DNA of 64,000 nucleotides, taken from assembly GCA_029261855.1 (NCBI GenBank), contig JAJDAN010000028.1:62001-126000 (forward strand), read 5' to 3'. Made by a program: the position numbers and the translations under genes. Below, piece after piece: positions 47,591-55,840 of the stretch. The stretch is from Deltaproteobacteria bacterium. Its GTDB lineage: Bacteria > Myxococcota_A > UBA9160 > UBA4427. The notes under the pieces were generated by a model, which made no database searches, was not told where the DNA came from, and saw only the letters and a program-made list of their open reading frames with translations. Within the stretch, counting starts at the first letter, position 1; every line of letters begins with the position of its first letter.

Positions 47591-47642
47591 GTGCGCGACA
47601 GAAGGTCGCGCACCGGCAGCAAGCCGGAACCCGCGGTTCCGG
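47591..47642 (-). terminator. Double hairpin downstream of the LOG-family gene
   Basis: Just beyond the LOG gene stop there are two perfect stems: CCGGAACC-cgc-GGTTCCGG (47624-47642) and GTGCGCGAC-agaag-GTCGCGCAC (47591-47613). They probably terminate LOG-gene transcripts, or form a REP-like structure, before the GNAT gene. A poly-T tail is absent. Confidence 0.6.
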
Positions 47643-47645
47643 TCG

Positions 47646-48242
47646 CTAACGCTCGTCACGATCGAGCCACTTGCCCGTTGGCCGAGGGACCCATGCCTCG
47701 AGCCGGTCCACCAGTTCGGCCGGGTCTTCAGCGACGATCAGCAGCTCGCGGTGATCCGGCTTCAGGAAGCGTTCGTTCACCGCATGGTCGATCAGGGCAA
47801 CGAGCGGTTGGAAGTAGCCCCGCACATCGAGCGCTCCGCTCGGCTTTTGGTGCGACCCGAGCTGCGCCCAGGTCAGGATCTCGAGCATCTCCTCGAAGGT
47901 GCCGAAGCCTCCGGGAAGCGACACGAAGCCGTCCGCGAGCTCCGCCATCAGCGACTTGCGCTCGTGCATCGACGCCACGACGCGCAGGTCCGGCAGTCCC
48001 GTGTGGGCCACCTCCATGCTCACCAGCGCTGCGGGGATGACGCCCACCACGTCCCCGCCGCAGTCGAGCACCGCGTCTGCGATGGCTCCCATCAGTCCCA
48101 CCGAGGCGCCGCCGTACACCAGGCGGACCTCGCGCCGGGCCAGCTCGGCGCCCAGCTCACGCGCGGCGGCGAGATAGTCCGGACGGGCCCCGGGGCTCGA
48201 GCCGCAGAACACGCAGCAGCTCGCCAGCCGCTTCCCGATCAC
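47646..48242 (-). CDS. LOG-family phosphoribohydrolase
   Basis: The 198-residue TIGR00730-type Rossmann protein has VFCGSSPGARP at the N-terminus, VYGGASVGLMG, and the catalytic PGGFGTFEEMLE. The family cleaves cytokinin riboside 5'-monophosphate and similar nucleoside monophosphates to base plus ribose phosphate. All residues are intact and length is usual. Its ATG overlaps the GFA gene stop (ATGA at 48239-48242). It is followed by two hairpins. Confidence 0.88.
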   Translation of the reverse strand: MIGKRLASCCVFCGSSPGARPDYLAAARELGAELARREVRLVYGGASVGLMGAIADAVLDCGGDVVGVIPAALVSMEVAHTGLPDLRVVASMHERKSLMAELADGFVSLPGGFGTFEEMLEILTWAQLGSHQKPSGALDVRGYFQPLVALIDHAVNERFLKPDHRELLIVAEDPAELVDRLEAWVPRPTGKWLDRDER

Positions 48243-48667
48243 GGAGACGGAGGACGGCCCTCGGCGAGGCAGGGCAGATCCTCACCGATCTCGTACCAGG
48301 GTGCTTTCTGGGAGGTCCAGATGTGGGCGACCGGGCGCACGCCGGGATCGCCGTCGATGCAACCTACCCGCAGGATCAGCTGGTCTTCGTGGTCCCAGGC
48401 GGCGACCAGGTGCGAGCCGCAGTTTCGGCAGAAGCTGCGCCGCTTGCCGGGCGACGACTCGAAGGATCCGAGCCGGTCCTCGCCGCAGGTCCAGCGAAAG
48501 CCCTCCCGCGCGACCCGCATCGTCGTCGAGAACGCCGCGCCGTGAGCCTTGCGACAGGTCTGGCAGTGGCAGTGCCCCATCGGCCCGACGGGCGGACCGG
48601 CCTCGTAGCGCACGCCGCCACACAGACAGGACCCGGTGATGGCAGGGGCGGAAGCGGGAACCGTCAC
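48239..48667 (-). CDS. GFA-family (glutathione-dependent formaldehyde-activating) protein
   Basis: The 142-residue zinc-binding protein has the GFA cysteines CLCGGV, CHCQTCR and FCRNCGS. Start GTG at 48667 is 2 bp from the upstream NTF2-like stop; the frame further upstream would run through that gene. A CENP-V/Gfa fold often binds small thiol adducts. A second GFA gene lies at 61832-62248, about 14 kb away. The substrate is unknown. Confidence 0.85.
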   Translation of the reverse strand: MTVPASAPAITGSCLCGGVRYEAGPPVGPMGHCHCQTCRKAHGAAFSTTMRVAREGFRWTCGEDRLGSFESSPGKRRSFCRNCGSHLVAAWDHEDQLILRVGCIDGDPGVRPVAHIWTSQKAPWYEIGEDLPCLAEGRPPSP

Positions 48668-48669
48668 GG

Positions 48670-49098
48670 TCAGCGCGCGAGCCGGCCGCCGGCGGCCGTC
48701 CACTGCTCGATGACCTGCTGTGCTTCGCGCGGGTTGTAGAGATCTTCCTGCAGCGACCACAGTCCGTCGCCCGCGTACTCGAGCATCGTCACGCAGCCGA
48801 AGCGGTAGACCGCCTTGCCGCCCTTCGGGTCCGGGAAGACCTGCCAGGGATAGAAGACGACCCGGCTGCCATCGATCACGTGCCACGCCACCGGGAACTG
48901 CATCATGGGGACGGGCTTCATCACATCGGTGATGGCCTTTCGGATCGCCTCTCGGCCTTCGAAGACGCCGAGGTGATGCTCGACCCAGACCCCGTCTTCA
49001 CTGTGCAGGTCCGACCAGGCGTCCCAGTCGCCACTGTCGCCAACGGCGACGAAGTGTCGCCATGCCTCTTCGACTTCCGCGCGCGAGTAGTCCGTCAT
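48670..49098 (-). CDS. SnoaL/NTF2-like protein
   Basis: The 142-residue protein has the typical NTF2 arrangement: EVEEAWRHFVAVGDSGDWDAW, ...DGVWVEHHLG, VFEGREAIRKAI, a VFYPWQ strand and WSLQEDLYN. Catalytic dyads of the family are not conserved with certainty. Its stop precedes the GFA gene by 2 bp. It may modify or bind a small molecule in the same pathway; the function is unknown. Confidence 0.78.
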   Translation of the reverse strand: MTDYSRAEVEEAWRHFVAVGDSGDWDAWSDLHSEDGVWVEHHLGVFEGREAIRKAITDVMKPVPMMQFPVAWHVIDGSRVVFYPWQVFPDPKGGKAVYRFGCVTMLEYAGDGLWSLQEDLYNPREAQQVIEQWTAAGGRLAR

Positions 49099-49132
49099 GC
49101 CAGCACGATACCGGAAGCTTCCGCGGGTCGGG

Positions 49133-49696
49133 TTACCACTCTTCCAGACTGCCGTCCCGCTGGCGCCTGCGCGCCTCGAGGGCGCGTTCCATGGAATGCT
49201 CGCCCAGGAACTCGAGATCGAAGCGGGCGTCCGGGCCGATGCCGAGAGCGTCGAGCACACGCAGGGCGATCCGTTCGGCGACCTCGGCTGCATCGCTTGC
49301 CCAGATGTCCGAAATCGCCACCTGCACGTCGAGTCGATCGCCGTCGACGCCCGCCATGTCCGGCAGGATCAGCGCCCGGGGCTCGGCGGCGATCGCCTCA
49401 CGAACCGTTCCGAGGGGGGCGGTCGTCCACGACGCTCGCGGGCAAGAGAGGACCACCCAGCACTGGGGTCCGTCGCCGGCGCGCCGCAACAGGGTGAAAC
49501 GCAAGGGCGAGCCGCGATGGGACACGCGAATCAGCGAGTCGCTCTCGTAGAGACGGATCAGCGACCGGAACCAATGACCCAGACGCGTCCGATCGATATT
49601 GCTCTCGGGGCGCCAGAAGAGATAGGTGAGCCCATAGGCGGTCGCGAGAACCCCGATCGCCAGGCCGACCCACACGAGAATGTCCGCTGCCGTCAT
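49133..49696 (-). CDS. Membrane-anchored hypothetical protein
   Basis: The 187-residue protein has one N-terminal helix (ILVWVGLAIGVLATAYGLTYLFW, about 6-28) and a mixed soluble domain with VAISDIWASDAAEVAERIALRVLDALGI. The domain beginning FTLLRRAGDGPQCWVVLSCP is not recognised. It lies 34 bp upstream of the NTF2-like gene's start codon, on the same strand. No functional inference is possible. Confidence 0.6.
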   Translation of the reverse strand: MTAADILVWVGLAIGVLATAYGLTYLFWRPESNIDRTRLGHWFRSLIRLYESDSLIRVSHRGSPLRFTLLRRAGDGPQCWVVLSCPRASWTTAPLGTVREAIAAEPRALILPDMAGVDGDRLDVQVAISDIWASDAAEVAERIALRVLDALGIGPDARFDLEFLGEHSMERALEARRRQRDGSLEEW

Positions 49697-49831
49697 CCGG
49701 TCGAGCTTACCATGACGCCTGCACGGCCTCGCACTCGAAAGCGCTCCGTGGGGTGCCTGGCCCTCCGAGCAGTCGGCAAGCCGTTTGGGCTCGGGCGGCT
49801 GGGAGCGTTGTTGCGTGTCCGGGCCGCGCGG

Positions 49832-50818
49832 CTAGATCGATAGCCACAGGCGCAGCAGGTGGCGCTTGCGCGCGCTGTCGTCGAAGTCCTCGTAGGAGGT
49901 CCGCGCGTGCAGGATCACGTGATTCGACACCCACTGGATATCACCCCGCGCGAGGTCCATGTCCAGATAGAAGGCGGGGTCGTTCGCGATCCCTTCGTAC
50001 AGATCCATCAGCTCGCGCTCGTCGTCGCTGAAAGGCGGGACGTCCGCGTGCCGGACGACCGAACGGAAGTAGTCGCTGTGGTAGAAGGTGCGCAGGCGCC
50101 CCGACGCAAAGCGACAGGGTGGGATCTCGATGAATCGGAGCCCCTGGTCGTTCTCGTCCCGGACGTCCAGACGGAAGGGCTCGAAGAGCCGGTCGCACAG
50201 ACCCGGCCGCCGGCGCATCAGCTCGTCGAACACGGCCACCGAACTGACGATCCGGCTCGCTCCCCCTTGTCTCGCCGGCTGCAGGCACAGCAGCGCGACG
50301 ACGTCGGCGGCGTCGCAGTGATAGGCGATGTCCGACGCGGTGCGGTAGAGCCGGACGAAGGGATTGGCGGCGTCTTCCCCGGTGTCGACGACGTGACCGA
50401 GGGTGTCTCCGAAGGTGTTCTGGGCGCCCGGATTTCCCATGTGCAGCCCGAGACACCAGAAGAGCCGTTCGACTTCTTCGGGGGACAGTCGATCGAGGGG
50501 CAGGCCGGACACGACCGCGAAGCCGCGACCGTCTTCCAGTTCGCGGCGCCAGTCGCTGACCCTGTCTCGCAGGGTCGGCAGCGGGAAGTCCGCGGGTGAC
50601 AGATCCCGAAGCGCGCGACCCGTCCCGGTTGCATGCGCGGTCGCCGCCAGCAACTCGTCGACCTCGGCGTCGCTCAGCCGGTGACGCCAGCCGCTGCTCG
50701 CCGAAAGGTCCGGACCGCGCCAGGCGGCGGGACCTGCGACGGGCTCCCGGGGCACGCCCTCATGGGGACGGTCGAAGTAGTGCGCGGTCTGACGTCCGTA
50801 GCTGAAGTACTCGCCCAT
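49832..50818 (-). CDS. TauD/TfdA-family Fe(II)/2-oxoglutarate dioxygenase
   Basis: The 328-residue protein has the iron-binding H-x-D (YHCDAADV) and the distal His in VILHARTSYED, plus the 2-oxoglutarate arginine in RKRHLLRLW. It hydroxylates or oxidatively cleaves small acids such as taurine or herbicides. The gene is larger than TauD by about 40 residues at the N-terminus. The gap to its left (49697-49831) contains no clear gene. The substrate is unknown. Confidence 0.88.
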   Translation of the reverse strand: MGEYFSYGRQTAHYFDRPHEGVPREPVAGPAAWRGPDLSASSGWRHRLSDAEVDELLAATAHATGTGRALRDLSPADFPLPTLRDRVSDWRRELEDGRGFAVVSGLPLDRLSPEEVERLFWCLGLHMGNPGAQNTFGDTLGHVVDTGEDAANPFVRLYRTASDIAYHCDAADVVALLCLQPARQGGASRIVSSVAVFDELMRRRPGLCDRLFEPFRLDVRDENDQGLRFIEIPPCRFASGRLRTFYHSDYFRSVVRHADVPPFSDDERELMDLYEGIANDPAFYLDMDLARGDIQWVSNHVILHARTSYEDFDDSARKRHLLRLWLSI

Positions 50819-50896
50819 GCGGACAGGATAGGCTTCGACGCGAAAGCGGCGATCCCTTTCGGAACCGACGCGTGGCTTCGCCGAGTCCTGGCCTCG

Positions 50897-51226
50897 CTAC
50901 TTGGCGGGGAGGGAAGCCGCGAACGCAACGCCCCGCCCGATCCAGGCGCTGAGGTCGGCGTCGTCCTCGAATCCGGCGACAGCCACGTAGACCATGCCGC
51001 GCATGGGCCGTCCGGTGAAATCCATCGCCCGGGCGTGAGGCTGGGCGAGCGCTTCGTCGTACGCGTCGGGCCCGACCCGCACCATCAGCTCGTCACCGAC
51101 GACACCGCAGCACATGTTGCCGCCGATCAGGAACGCGACCCCGCCGAACATCTTCTTTTCGCGAACCCCGGCCTTCCCCTCGAGGAATTCGCGGATGCGC
51201 TGGGTGAGCCCTTCGTCGTATGCCAT
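50897..51226 (-). CDS. TfoX N-terminal domain protein
   Basis: The 109-residue protein has the TfoX_N signature: KKMFGGVAFLIGGNMCCGV, LMVRVGPD and a C-terminal RPMRGMVYVAV. In competence systems TfoX stimulates DNA uptake; stand-alone short forms are common and of unknown role. The ATG has GGAGGA 5 bp upstream. It is followed by 79 bp before the TauD gene on the same strand. Confidence 0.85.
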   Translation of the reverse strand: MAYDEGLTQRIREFLEGKAGVREKKMFGGVAFLIGGNMCCGVVGDELMVRVGPDAYDEALAQPHARAMDFTGRPMRGMVYVAVAGFEDDADLSAWIGRGVAFAASLPAK

Positions 51227-51246
51227 GGGGTCCTCCGCCGGGGAAT

Positions 51247-52083
51247 CTACACGCGTCGCCGCGCGGAGTACATCGCGGTGACGAGGCGCCGTTCGACGCG
51301 ACCCGCGAACTCGGTCTCGGCCACGTCCGCGATGGCGTCCAACAGCCGCGCGCGATCGTCGTCGCGTTGCGTGTTGATCGACGAGAAGGTGCCGTACAGC
51401 TCCCGAATCTCCCCGGCGTCCAGGAACAGCGAGCGCGACTGGCGATCGAACTCGATCGACTCGAAGACCCCTGCCGCCTCGAGGTCCCCGATCCGGGCGC
51501 GGGCGTCCAACGCAAACGGCGCGCGCCAGCTCACCCCCTCCGAGGGACTCTTGGAAAGCCCGCCCAGCAGACGCACCGTCGCGTCGTGGAAGGGGTCCGG
51601 GCGTTCGGGGTCGCCGAAGACGTTCCACCACATGGCCCACCAGCCACCGGGACGAAGCAGGCTTCCGACCTTCGCGAGCCCGACGGCGGGATCGATCCAA
51701 TGGAAGGCGGTCGCGGACACGCCCAGATCGAAGGACCCCGCCGCAAGCTCCGCGTCCTCGAAGGATGCGGTCTGCAGGTCGATGGCCGCGCCCTCGCGCA
51801 TGATCCGATCCGCCAGCCAGGCCGCCAGTCGCTCGTCCGGCTCGATGACGACCAGGGGCTCGGCGCCCCGAGCCAACAGCGCGAAGGTCGCGAGCCCCGT
51901 TCCGGGGCCGACTTCGAAGGTGGCGGTGCCCGGGCCGAGGCCGCAGCGCTCGACCAGCCTGTCGAACACCTCGTCCGGATACGCGGGACGGGCCCGATCG
52001 TACGCGCCCGGGTCCGCCCCGAACGCGCGTCGTCCCGCTTCGCGCTCGAGCCTCACTTCCGGCGGCAACCGACCCGACGGCAT
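51247..52083 (-). CDS. Class I SAM methyltransferase
   Basis: The 278-residue protein has motif I FEVGPGTGLATF, the acidic ribose-binding VVIEPDERL, motif III ADLAAGSFDLG and RPGGWWAMWWN. The C-terminal half resembles trans-aconitate/ubiquinone-type methyltransferases. The ATG at 52083 shares a base with the GH25 stop (TGATG), so the two are coupled. A longer frame through GH25 is rejected. Confidence 0.85.
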   Translation of the reverse strand: MPSGRLPPEVRLEREAGRRAFGADPGAYDRARPAYPDEVFDRLVERCGLGPGTATFEVGPGTGLATFALLARGAEPLVVIEPDERLAAWLADRIMREGAAIDLQTASFEDAELAAGSFDLGVSATAFHWIDPAVGLAKVGSLLRPGGWWAMWWNVFGDPERPDPFHDATVRLLGGLSKSPSEGVSWRAPFALDARARIGDLEAAGVFESIEFDRQSRSLFLDAGEIRELYGTFSSINTQRDDDRARLLDAIADVAETEFAGRVERRLVTAMYSARRRV

Positions 52084-52784
52084 CAGTTCGAGGTCAAGGT
52101 CGAGAGAGTCCCCGCCGCCCCGGCGAAGACATTCATGTCGACGGGGGTCTCGATCCCCGGCAGCTCGGCGTCGTCGCTGAACTGCCAGAAGGTCCACGCC
52201 GGCTCGCTTGGCGGCCGCCACCAGACGTTGCGAATCCAGATCGGATGGTCGTCGAAGTGCCCGGCGACGATGCGGTCTTCCGACTCGGACGTGATGTACA
52301 GCAGCGGACGCCTCCCCCAGGCCGCCTCGATGACTTCAAGGAACGCGGTCAGCTCGCGCCGGATCTCCTCGACGGAGCTCCACGATCGGCAATTGCCCGC
52401 GAACTCCACGTCCACTGCCGGTGGCAAGGTCCCGTCGACGGGTGGAACGACTTCCAGGAAGTGCTCCGCCTGCGCGAGGCCCGGCGTGCAGAACGTAAAG
52501 AAGTGATAGGCGCCGCGCACGAGACCCACGCGGTCCGCGTCGGCCCAGTTCTGGCTGAAGCGGGTGTCCAGATGATCCCGGCCTTCGGTCGCCTTGATGA
52601 ACGCGAAGTGGATGCCGGCGCCTGCAACGGCGTCCCAGTCGATGACGCCCTGGTGGTGCGAGACGTCTACCCCGCGCACCGGAAAGTGCGAGACGCCCGG
52701 ACGCCACCAGTTCACGACGGCGACCGCCGCCAGCGAGGCGACCACCAGGGCGATCGCCAACGCGAAGCGTCGGCGCAGCTTCAT
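52083..52784 (-). CDS. GH25 lysozyme-like muramidase
   Basis: The 233-residue protein has an N-terminal membrane anchor (LAIALVVASLAAVAVV) and a GH25 TIM-barrel domain: GVDVSHHQGVIDW, FAFIKATEG, VRGAYHFF, AVDVEF and LLYIT. The catalytic residues would be the Asp of DVS and Glu of DVE. GH25 enzymes cleave peptidoglycan between MurNAc and GlcNAc. The protein is likely periplasmic, anchored in the inner membrane. It overlaps both neighbours (RidA and methyltransferase). Confidence 0.85.
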   Translation of the reverse strand: MKLRRRFALAIALVVASLAAVAVVNWWRPGVSHFPVRGVDVSHHQGVIDWDAVAGAGIHFAFIKATEGRDHLDTRFSQNWADADRVGLVRGAYHFFTFCTPGLAQAEHFLEVVPPVDGTLPPAVDVEFAGNCRSWSSVEEIRRELTAFLEVIEAAWGRRPLLYITSESEDRIVAGHFDDHPIWIRNVWWRPPSEPAWTFWQFSDDAELPGIETPVDMNVFAGAAGTLSTLTSN

Positions 52785-53176
52785 GCGGCTGCCGTGGCCT
52801 CGATCTCGATCTTGAGCTGCGGCAGCGCGAGGCGCGCGATCCCGAGCAGGGTCTGCGCGGGCTTGACTCCGAATTCGTCCAGCCGACCCGTGAGCGCGTC
52901 GAAGTTCGCGAACGCTTCGTCGATGTCGGTCGTGTAGATCGTCAGCCGGACGACGTTTGCCAGGGTCATGTCGGCTGCCGCGAGCAGCGCCTGCAGGTTG
53001 TCCATGGCGAGCCCGATCTGTGCCCGCATGTCGTCGGCATGCTGGGGGCGACCCGCGTCATCCATGGAAACCTGGCCGGAGCAGAACAACACGCGGCTTC
53101 CGCCTTCGACGAGCTCTCCCTGGTTGAAGCCGAATTGCAGCGACCAGGGGACCGGATTGATGGCTTCGCGTTTCAT
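52781..53176 (-). CDS. RidA-family protein
   Basis: The 131-residue protein has the YjgF/RidA fold (trimeric) with CSGQVSMD, AQIGLAMDNLQALL and the C-terminal PAQTLLGIARLALPQLKIEI. The conserved catalytic Arg of RidA occupies GIARLA. RidA converts enamine/imine intermediates to 2-ketoacids and protects PLP enzymes, but divergent copies may act elsewhere. GAGGAG precedes its ATG. Overlaps the GH25 start (ATGA). Confidence 0.87.
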   Translation of the reverse strand: MKREAINPVPWSLQFGFNQGELVEGGSRVLFCSGQVSMDDAGRPQHADDMRAQIGLAMDNLQALLAAADMTLANVVRLTIYTTDIDEAFANFDALTGRLDEFGVKPAQTLLGIARLALPQLKIEIEATAAA

Positions 53177-53204
53177 GGCTTCTCCTCCTTGCTCGACGCC
53201 CGCG

Positions 53205-53621
53205 TCAGCGCGGGTGCAGGACCATCTGGGTACATCGGAACAACGCGATGACCTTGGCGTTCGATTCGTTGCTGACCTCGACGTCCCAGACCTGGGTCGT
53301 CCGACCCTGGTGGACGGGCCACGCCTTGCCGCGCACGGCCCCGCCCTGACGCACGGTGCCGAGGAAGTTCGTCTTGATCTCGATGGTCGTAAAGCCCGCG
53401 CCTTCCGGCAGCGACTCGCCGATGCCCGCAGCACACAGCCAGTCCGCCAGGGTGATCACCACGGGCGCCCACAGATAGCCCGTACCCGCGACGACTTCTT
53501 CGCTGACATCCAGGCGGCCCGTGACGAGATCGGCCTCACAACTGAGAATCTCCACGCCGACGATCCCCGGGTGCTTCTTGCTCGCGAACTCGTTGAGCTG
53601 TCGAACGCGCTCTTCGGACAC
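53205..53621 (-). CDS. PaaI/hotdog-fold thioesterase
   Basis: The 138-residue protein resembles PaaI-type thioesterases. A helical start (SEERVRQLNEF) leads to the hotdog core with VVAGTGYLWAPVVITLADWLCAAG, then FTTIEIKTNFLG. Asp in LADW or Glu may be the catalytic acid. Start GTG at 53621 is selected; a longer frame would be poor. The stop is followed by RidA 28 bp later. The acyl-CoA substrate is unknown. Confidence 0.78.
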   Translation of the reverse strand: MSEERVRQLNEFASKKHPGIVGVEILSCEADLVTGRLDVSEEVVAGTGYLWAPVVITLADWLCAAGIGESLPEGAGFTTIEIKTNFLGTVRQGGAVRGKAWPVHQGRTTQVWDVEVSNESNAKVIALFRCTQMVLHPR

Positions 53622-53676
53622 GAATTGAAGCGTATCACGGCCGACGACTTCGCGAGCCGGGGTCGGCCGGGATCGA

Positions 53677-54210
53677 CTACTGCGGCGGCGCGGGAACCTG
53701 GACGCCCACCTCCTGCAGGGCCTGCGCAAACCCCGGGTCGGGCGAGTAGCCCTTGTCCTGGAGCTTCTGCATCACCTGACCGTACTTCGCGAGATTCCAG
53801 TCGTTGAAGGCGACCGTGCTCTCCTGCATGACGACAGGCATGCGCTCGATCACCTTGCGGCCAAGCGGCGACTCATAGAACTCGACCAGCTGGGCCAGCT
53901 CCTTCTCGTCGAAGTTCCGCATGTAGATGGGGATCGAGAGATCGATGATCTCCGAGAGCGCGAAGGTCGACTGGAGCTCCTGCCAGACCTCTTCGGGGAC
54001 CTCCCGATAGCCGGGGCGCATCTGCGCGAGCAGGCCCGCCGCGACCTGGTCACCCTGGGCCGTCGCCCCGGTGACTTCCATGACGCGCAGTGCGAGGGCG
54101 CGCTTGCGCGCGTCACTCTCGTCGTCCGCGAGGGCGGTCGGGCCAACCAGGACACTACCGAGCGCGAAGAGCAGCACGGCCAAAAGGACGATCGAAACGG
54201 GTCGCGACAC
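53677..54210 (-). CDS. DUF2059 exported protein
   Basis: The 177-residue protein has a signal peptide (IVLLAVLLFALGSVLVG, cleavage near TALADD). The conserved C-terminal DUF2059 region contains FYESPLGRKVIERMPVVM. The domain is usually periplasmic and of unknown role. Its ATG is 92 bp from the SRPBCC gene stop on the same strand. It ends PAPPQ. Confidence 0.85.
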   Translation of the reverse strand: MSRPVSIVLLAVLLFALGSVLVGPTALADDESDARKRALALRVMEVTGATAQGDQVAAGLLAQMRPGYREVPEEVWQELQSTFALSEIIDLSIPIYMRNFDEKELAQLVEFYESPLGRKVIERMPVVMQESTVAFNDWNLAKYGQVMQKLQDKGYSPDPGFAQALQEVGVQVPAPPQ

Positions 54211-54302
54211 GAGTTCTCCTCGGAAGGGCGAGCCGCGGATCCTAGCCCTGATCCGTCATGCGGATCAGGGCGCGAGCCCAATTCGCGACACCCGGCTGAA
54301 AC

Positions 54303-54725
54303 TCAGCCGCCTTCCATCCGGCGCTTGAGATCTCTACAGAACTCGTCGAAGCTCGGCTGCAGGTCGGGCATCGAGCGCGTGATCAGCGGCGCGAGCAGTC
54401 CGCTGAACACCTCGTGCATCGCGAACTCGACCCGCCCCTGGCCGCGGTCCTGCAGCGTGAAGCTGCGCTCGCCGCGGAAGAGTCCGAGGGGCATCCCGCC
54501 CTGCCAGAGCATCCGGCGAGGCGCGATCAGCTCGACGACCTTGACGGGGAAGGCGCGCCCCGGACTGATCTTTGCGTGGACGGTGACCTTCTCACCCAGC
54601 GCGATCACGCCGTCGATACGGTCGACCGTCGTGTTCCACTCGGACCAGCTCGAAGCGTCCGTGAGGACCTTCCAGACGTCATTCGCCGAGGCCTGGATCT
54701 GGATCGATGCACGGAACGCCGTCAT
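54303..54725 (-). CDS. SRPBCC-family protein
   Basis: The 140-residue helix-grip fold protein has the typical SRPBCC pattern: RASIQIQASANDVWKVLTD, ASSWSEWNTTVD, GEKVTVHAKIS, RRMLWQGGMP, RSFTLQDRGQGRVEFAM and the terminal helix. It probably binds a hydrophobic ligand, or acts as a polyketide-cyclase-like enzyme. The start at 54725 is selected since the domain begins there; upstream sequence is another gene. The role is unknown. Confidence 0.82.
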   Translation of the reverse strand: MTAFRASIQIQASANDVWKVLTDASSWSEWNTTVDRIDGVIALGEKVTVHAKISPGRAFPVKVVELIAPRRMLWQGGMPLGLFRGERSFTLQDRGQGRVEFAMHEVFSGLLAPLITRSMPDLQPSFDEFCRDLKRRMEGG

Positions 54726-54787
54726 GCGGTCCCCCTGGTGTTTCACGCCAACGGTAACGCAGGCGCGGGCCGCAGGGCGGGCTTCCG

Positions 54788-55291
54788 TCAAGCCGCCGCT
54801 TCCTGCGCGGTGTCCACCTCCTCCACCCAGAGCCGCCAGCGGTCGTTGCCGGGGAAGGCCTCGACCAGCAGCGGGACCTGGTGCGCCACCGCGAAGACGG
54901 CCATCTGCTCGGGCCGCGCCGTGAAGGCATCCGGGATCGCGTCCGGGTCGAGCGCGTCGTGACTGGCGTAGAAGCGCCAGCCGCCGGACCGGAGCACGCG
55001 TTCGTTCAACACCGCGAGGTCGCAGTCCGGGGGGATCCTGTAGGTCGACACGTGTGCGTGAGCCCAGGCCCCGCCGACTTCGAAGGCCTGGGGGTTCACA
55101 TCGGTGACCAGGTGAGCAGGACCGGGCAAGGTGGATCCAGCCAGCAGGATTTCGACCTGCAGGGCTTCGAAGCGCTTCGCCCGACGCCAGAAGGGCCACC
55201 ACGGAGACGCCAGCTCCCAGAAGGGGTGCTGCGCCGAGAGTCTCGCCGCGCCCCCGTCAGCGAGGAGGCGTCGGATCCGGGCCAGGGGCAT
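54788..55291 (-). CDS. Hypothetical soluble protein
   Basis: The 167-residue protein has no transmembrane segment or recognised domain. It contains ARLSAQHPFWELASPWWPFWRR and an alternating aromatic/acidic C-terminal half (LVEAFPGNDRWRLWVEEV). Its 5' end overlaps the MlaD-like gene by 35 bp on the same strand, so the two may be translationally coupled. The function is unknown. Confidence 0.6.
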   Translation of the reverse strand: MPLARIRRLLADGGAARLSAQHPFWELASPWWPFWRRAKRFEALQVEILLAGSTLPGPAHLVTDVNPQAFEVGGAWAHAHVSTYRIPPDCDLAVLNERVLRSGGWRFYASHDALDPDAIPDAFTARPEQMAVFAVAHQVPLLVEAFPGNDRWRLWVEEVDTAQEAAA

Positions 55292-55811
55292 GGAGTCGCG
55301 CCTCGCCTGCTTCGTTGCTTTCTACTCTCGCCTCTTCGTCCGCTTCCATGGCCTTGATGGCGTCGTCGATGGCGTCGAACGCGATCTCACCCAGGGATTC
55401 CACGGCCTCGTCCAGACGTTCCTCCATCCACGTGAGGAAGGGAGGAACCCCCGCCACCGTCGACCCGGTGGGCAGCGGCGGCGACGCCTCGCTGGACGGG
55501 TGTACCTCGACGGCGGGCTCACCCTCAAAGGAAGCCAGGTGGAACTGGTCTCCCCGACGCAGCACGACTTCCGGAGAGTCGATTGCCAGGCTGACCGCGA
55601 CCAACGCGGCGCGGTCCGGTTGCGGTTGCCGGAGCGCGACGCGCTCCACTTCGCCGATCTCCAGACCCCCGTAGATGACCTTCGAACCGACCGTGACCGG
55701 AACCGGCTCGGGCCAGGTCACGTCCACCACGAACGCGGGCTCCCCACAGTGGATCGTGACCAGGGCCACGACCGCGATCAGTACCCGTCGCATCGAACTC
55801 GCATCGGACAT
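55257..55811 (-). CDS. MCE/MlaD-like protein, possible lipoprotein
   Basis: The 184-residue protein has an N-terminal hydrophobic segment with Cys (LIAVVALVTIHCGEP), close to a lipobox although His precedes the Cys. A MlaD/MCE pattern follows: VTVGSKVIYGGLEIGEVERV, VAVSLAIDSP, then LRRGDQFHL and GSTVAG. Single-domain MlaD proteins tether lipid-transport complexes at the inner membrane, so a lipid-trafficking role is possible. ATG at 55811 is used; 55793 is an alternative. The C-terminal tail is acidic and proline-rich. Confidence 0.68.
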   Translation of the reverse strand: MSDASSMRRVLIAVVALVTIHCGEPAFVVDVTWPEPVPVTVGSKVIYGGLEIGEVERVALRQPQPDRAALVAVSLAIDSPEVVLRRGDQFHLASFEGEPAVEVHPSSEASPPLPTGSTVAGVPPFLTWMEERLDEAVESLGEIAFDAIDDAIKAMEADEEARVESNEAGEARLHAPGPDPTPPR

Positions 55812-55840
55812 CGCCGAGAGCCGTCCATCCACGTTCTCCC

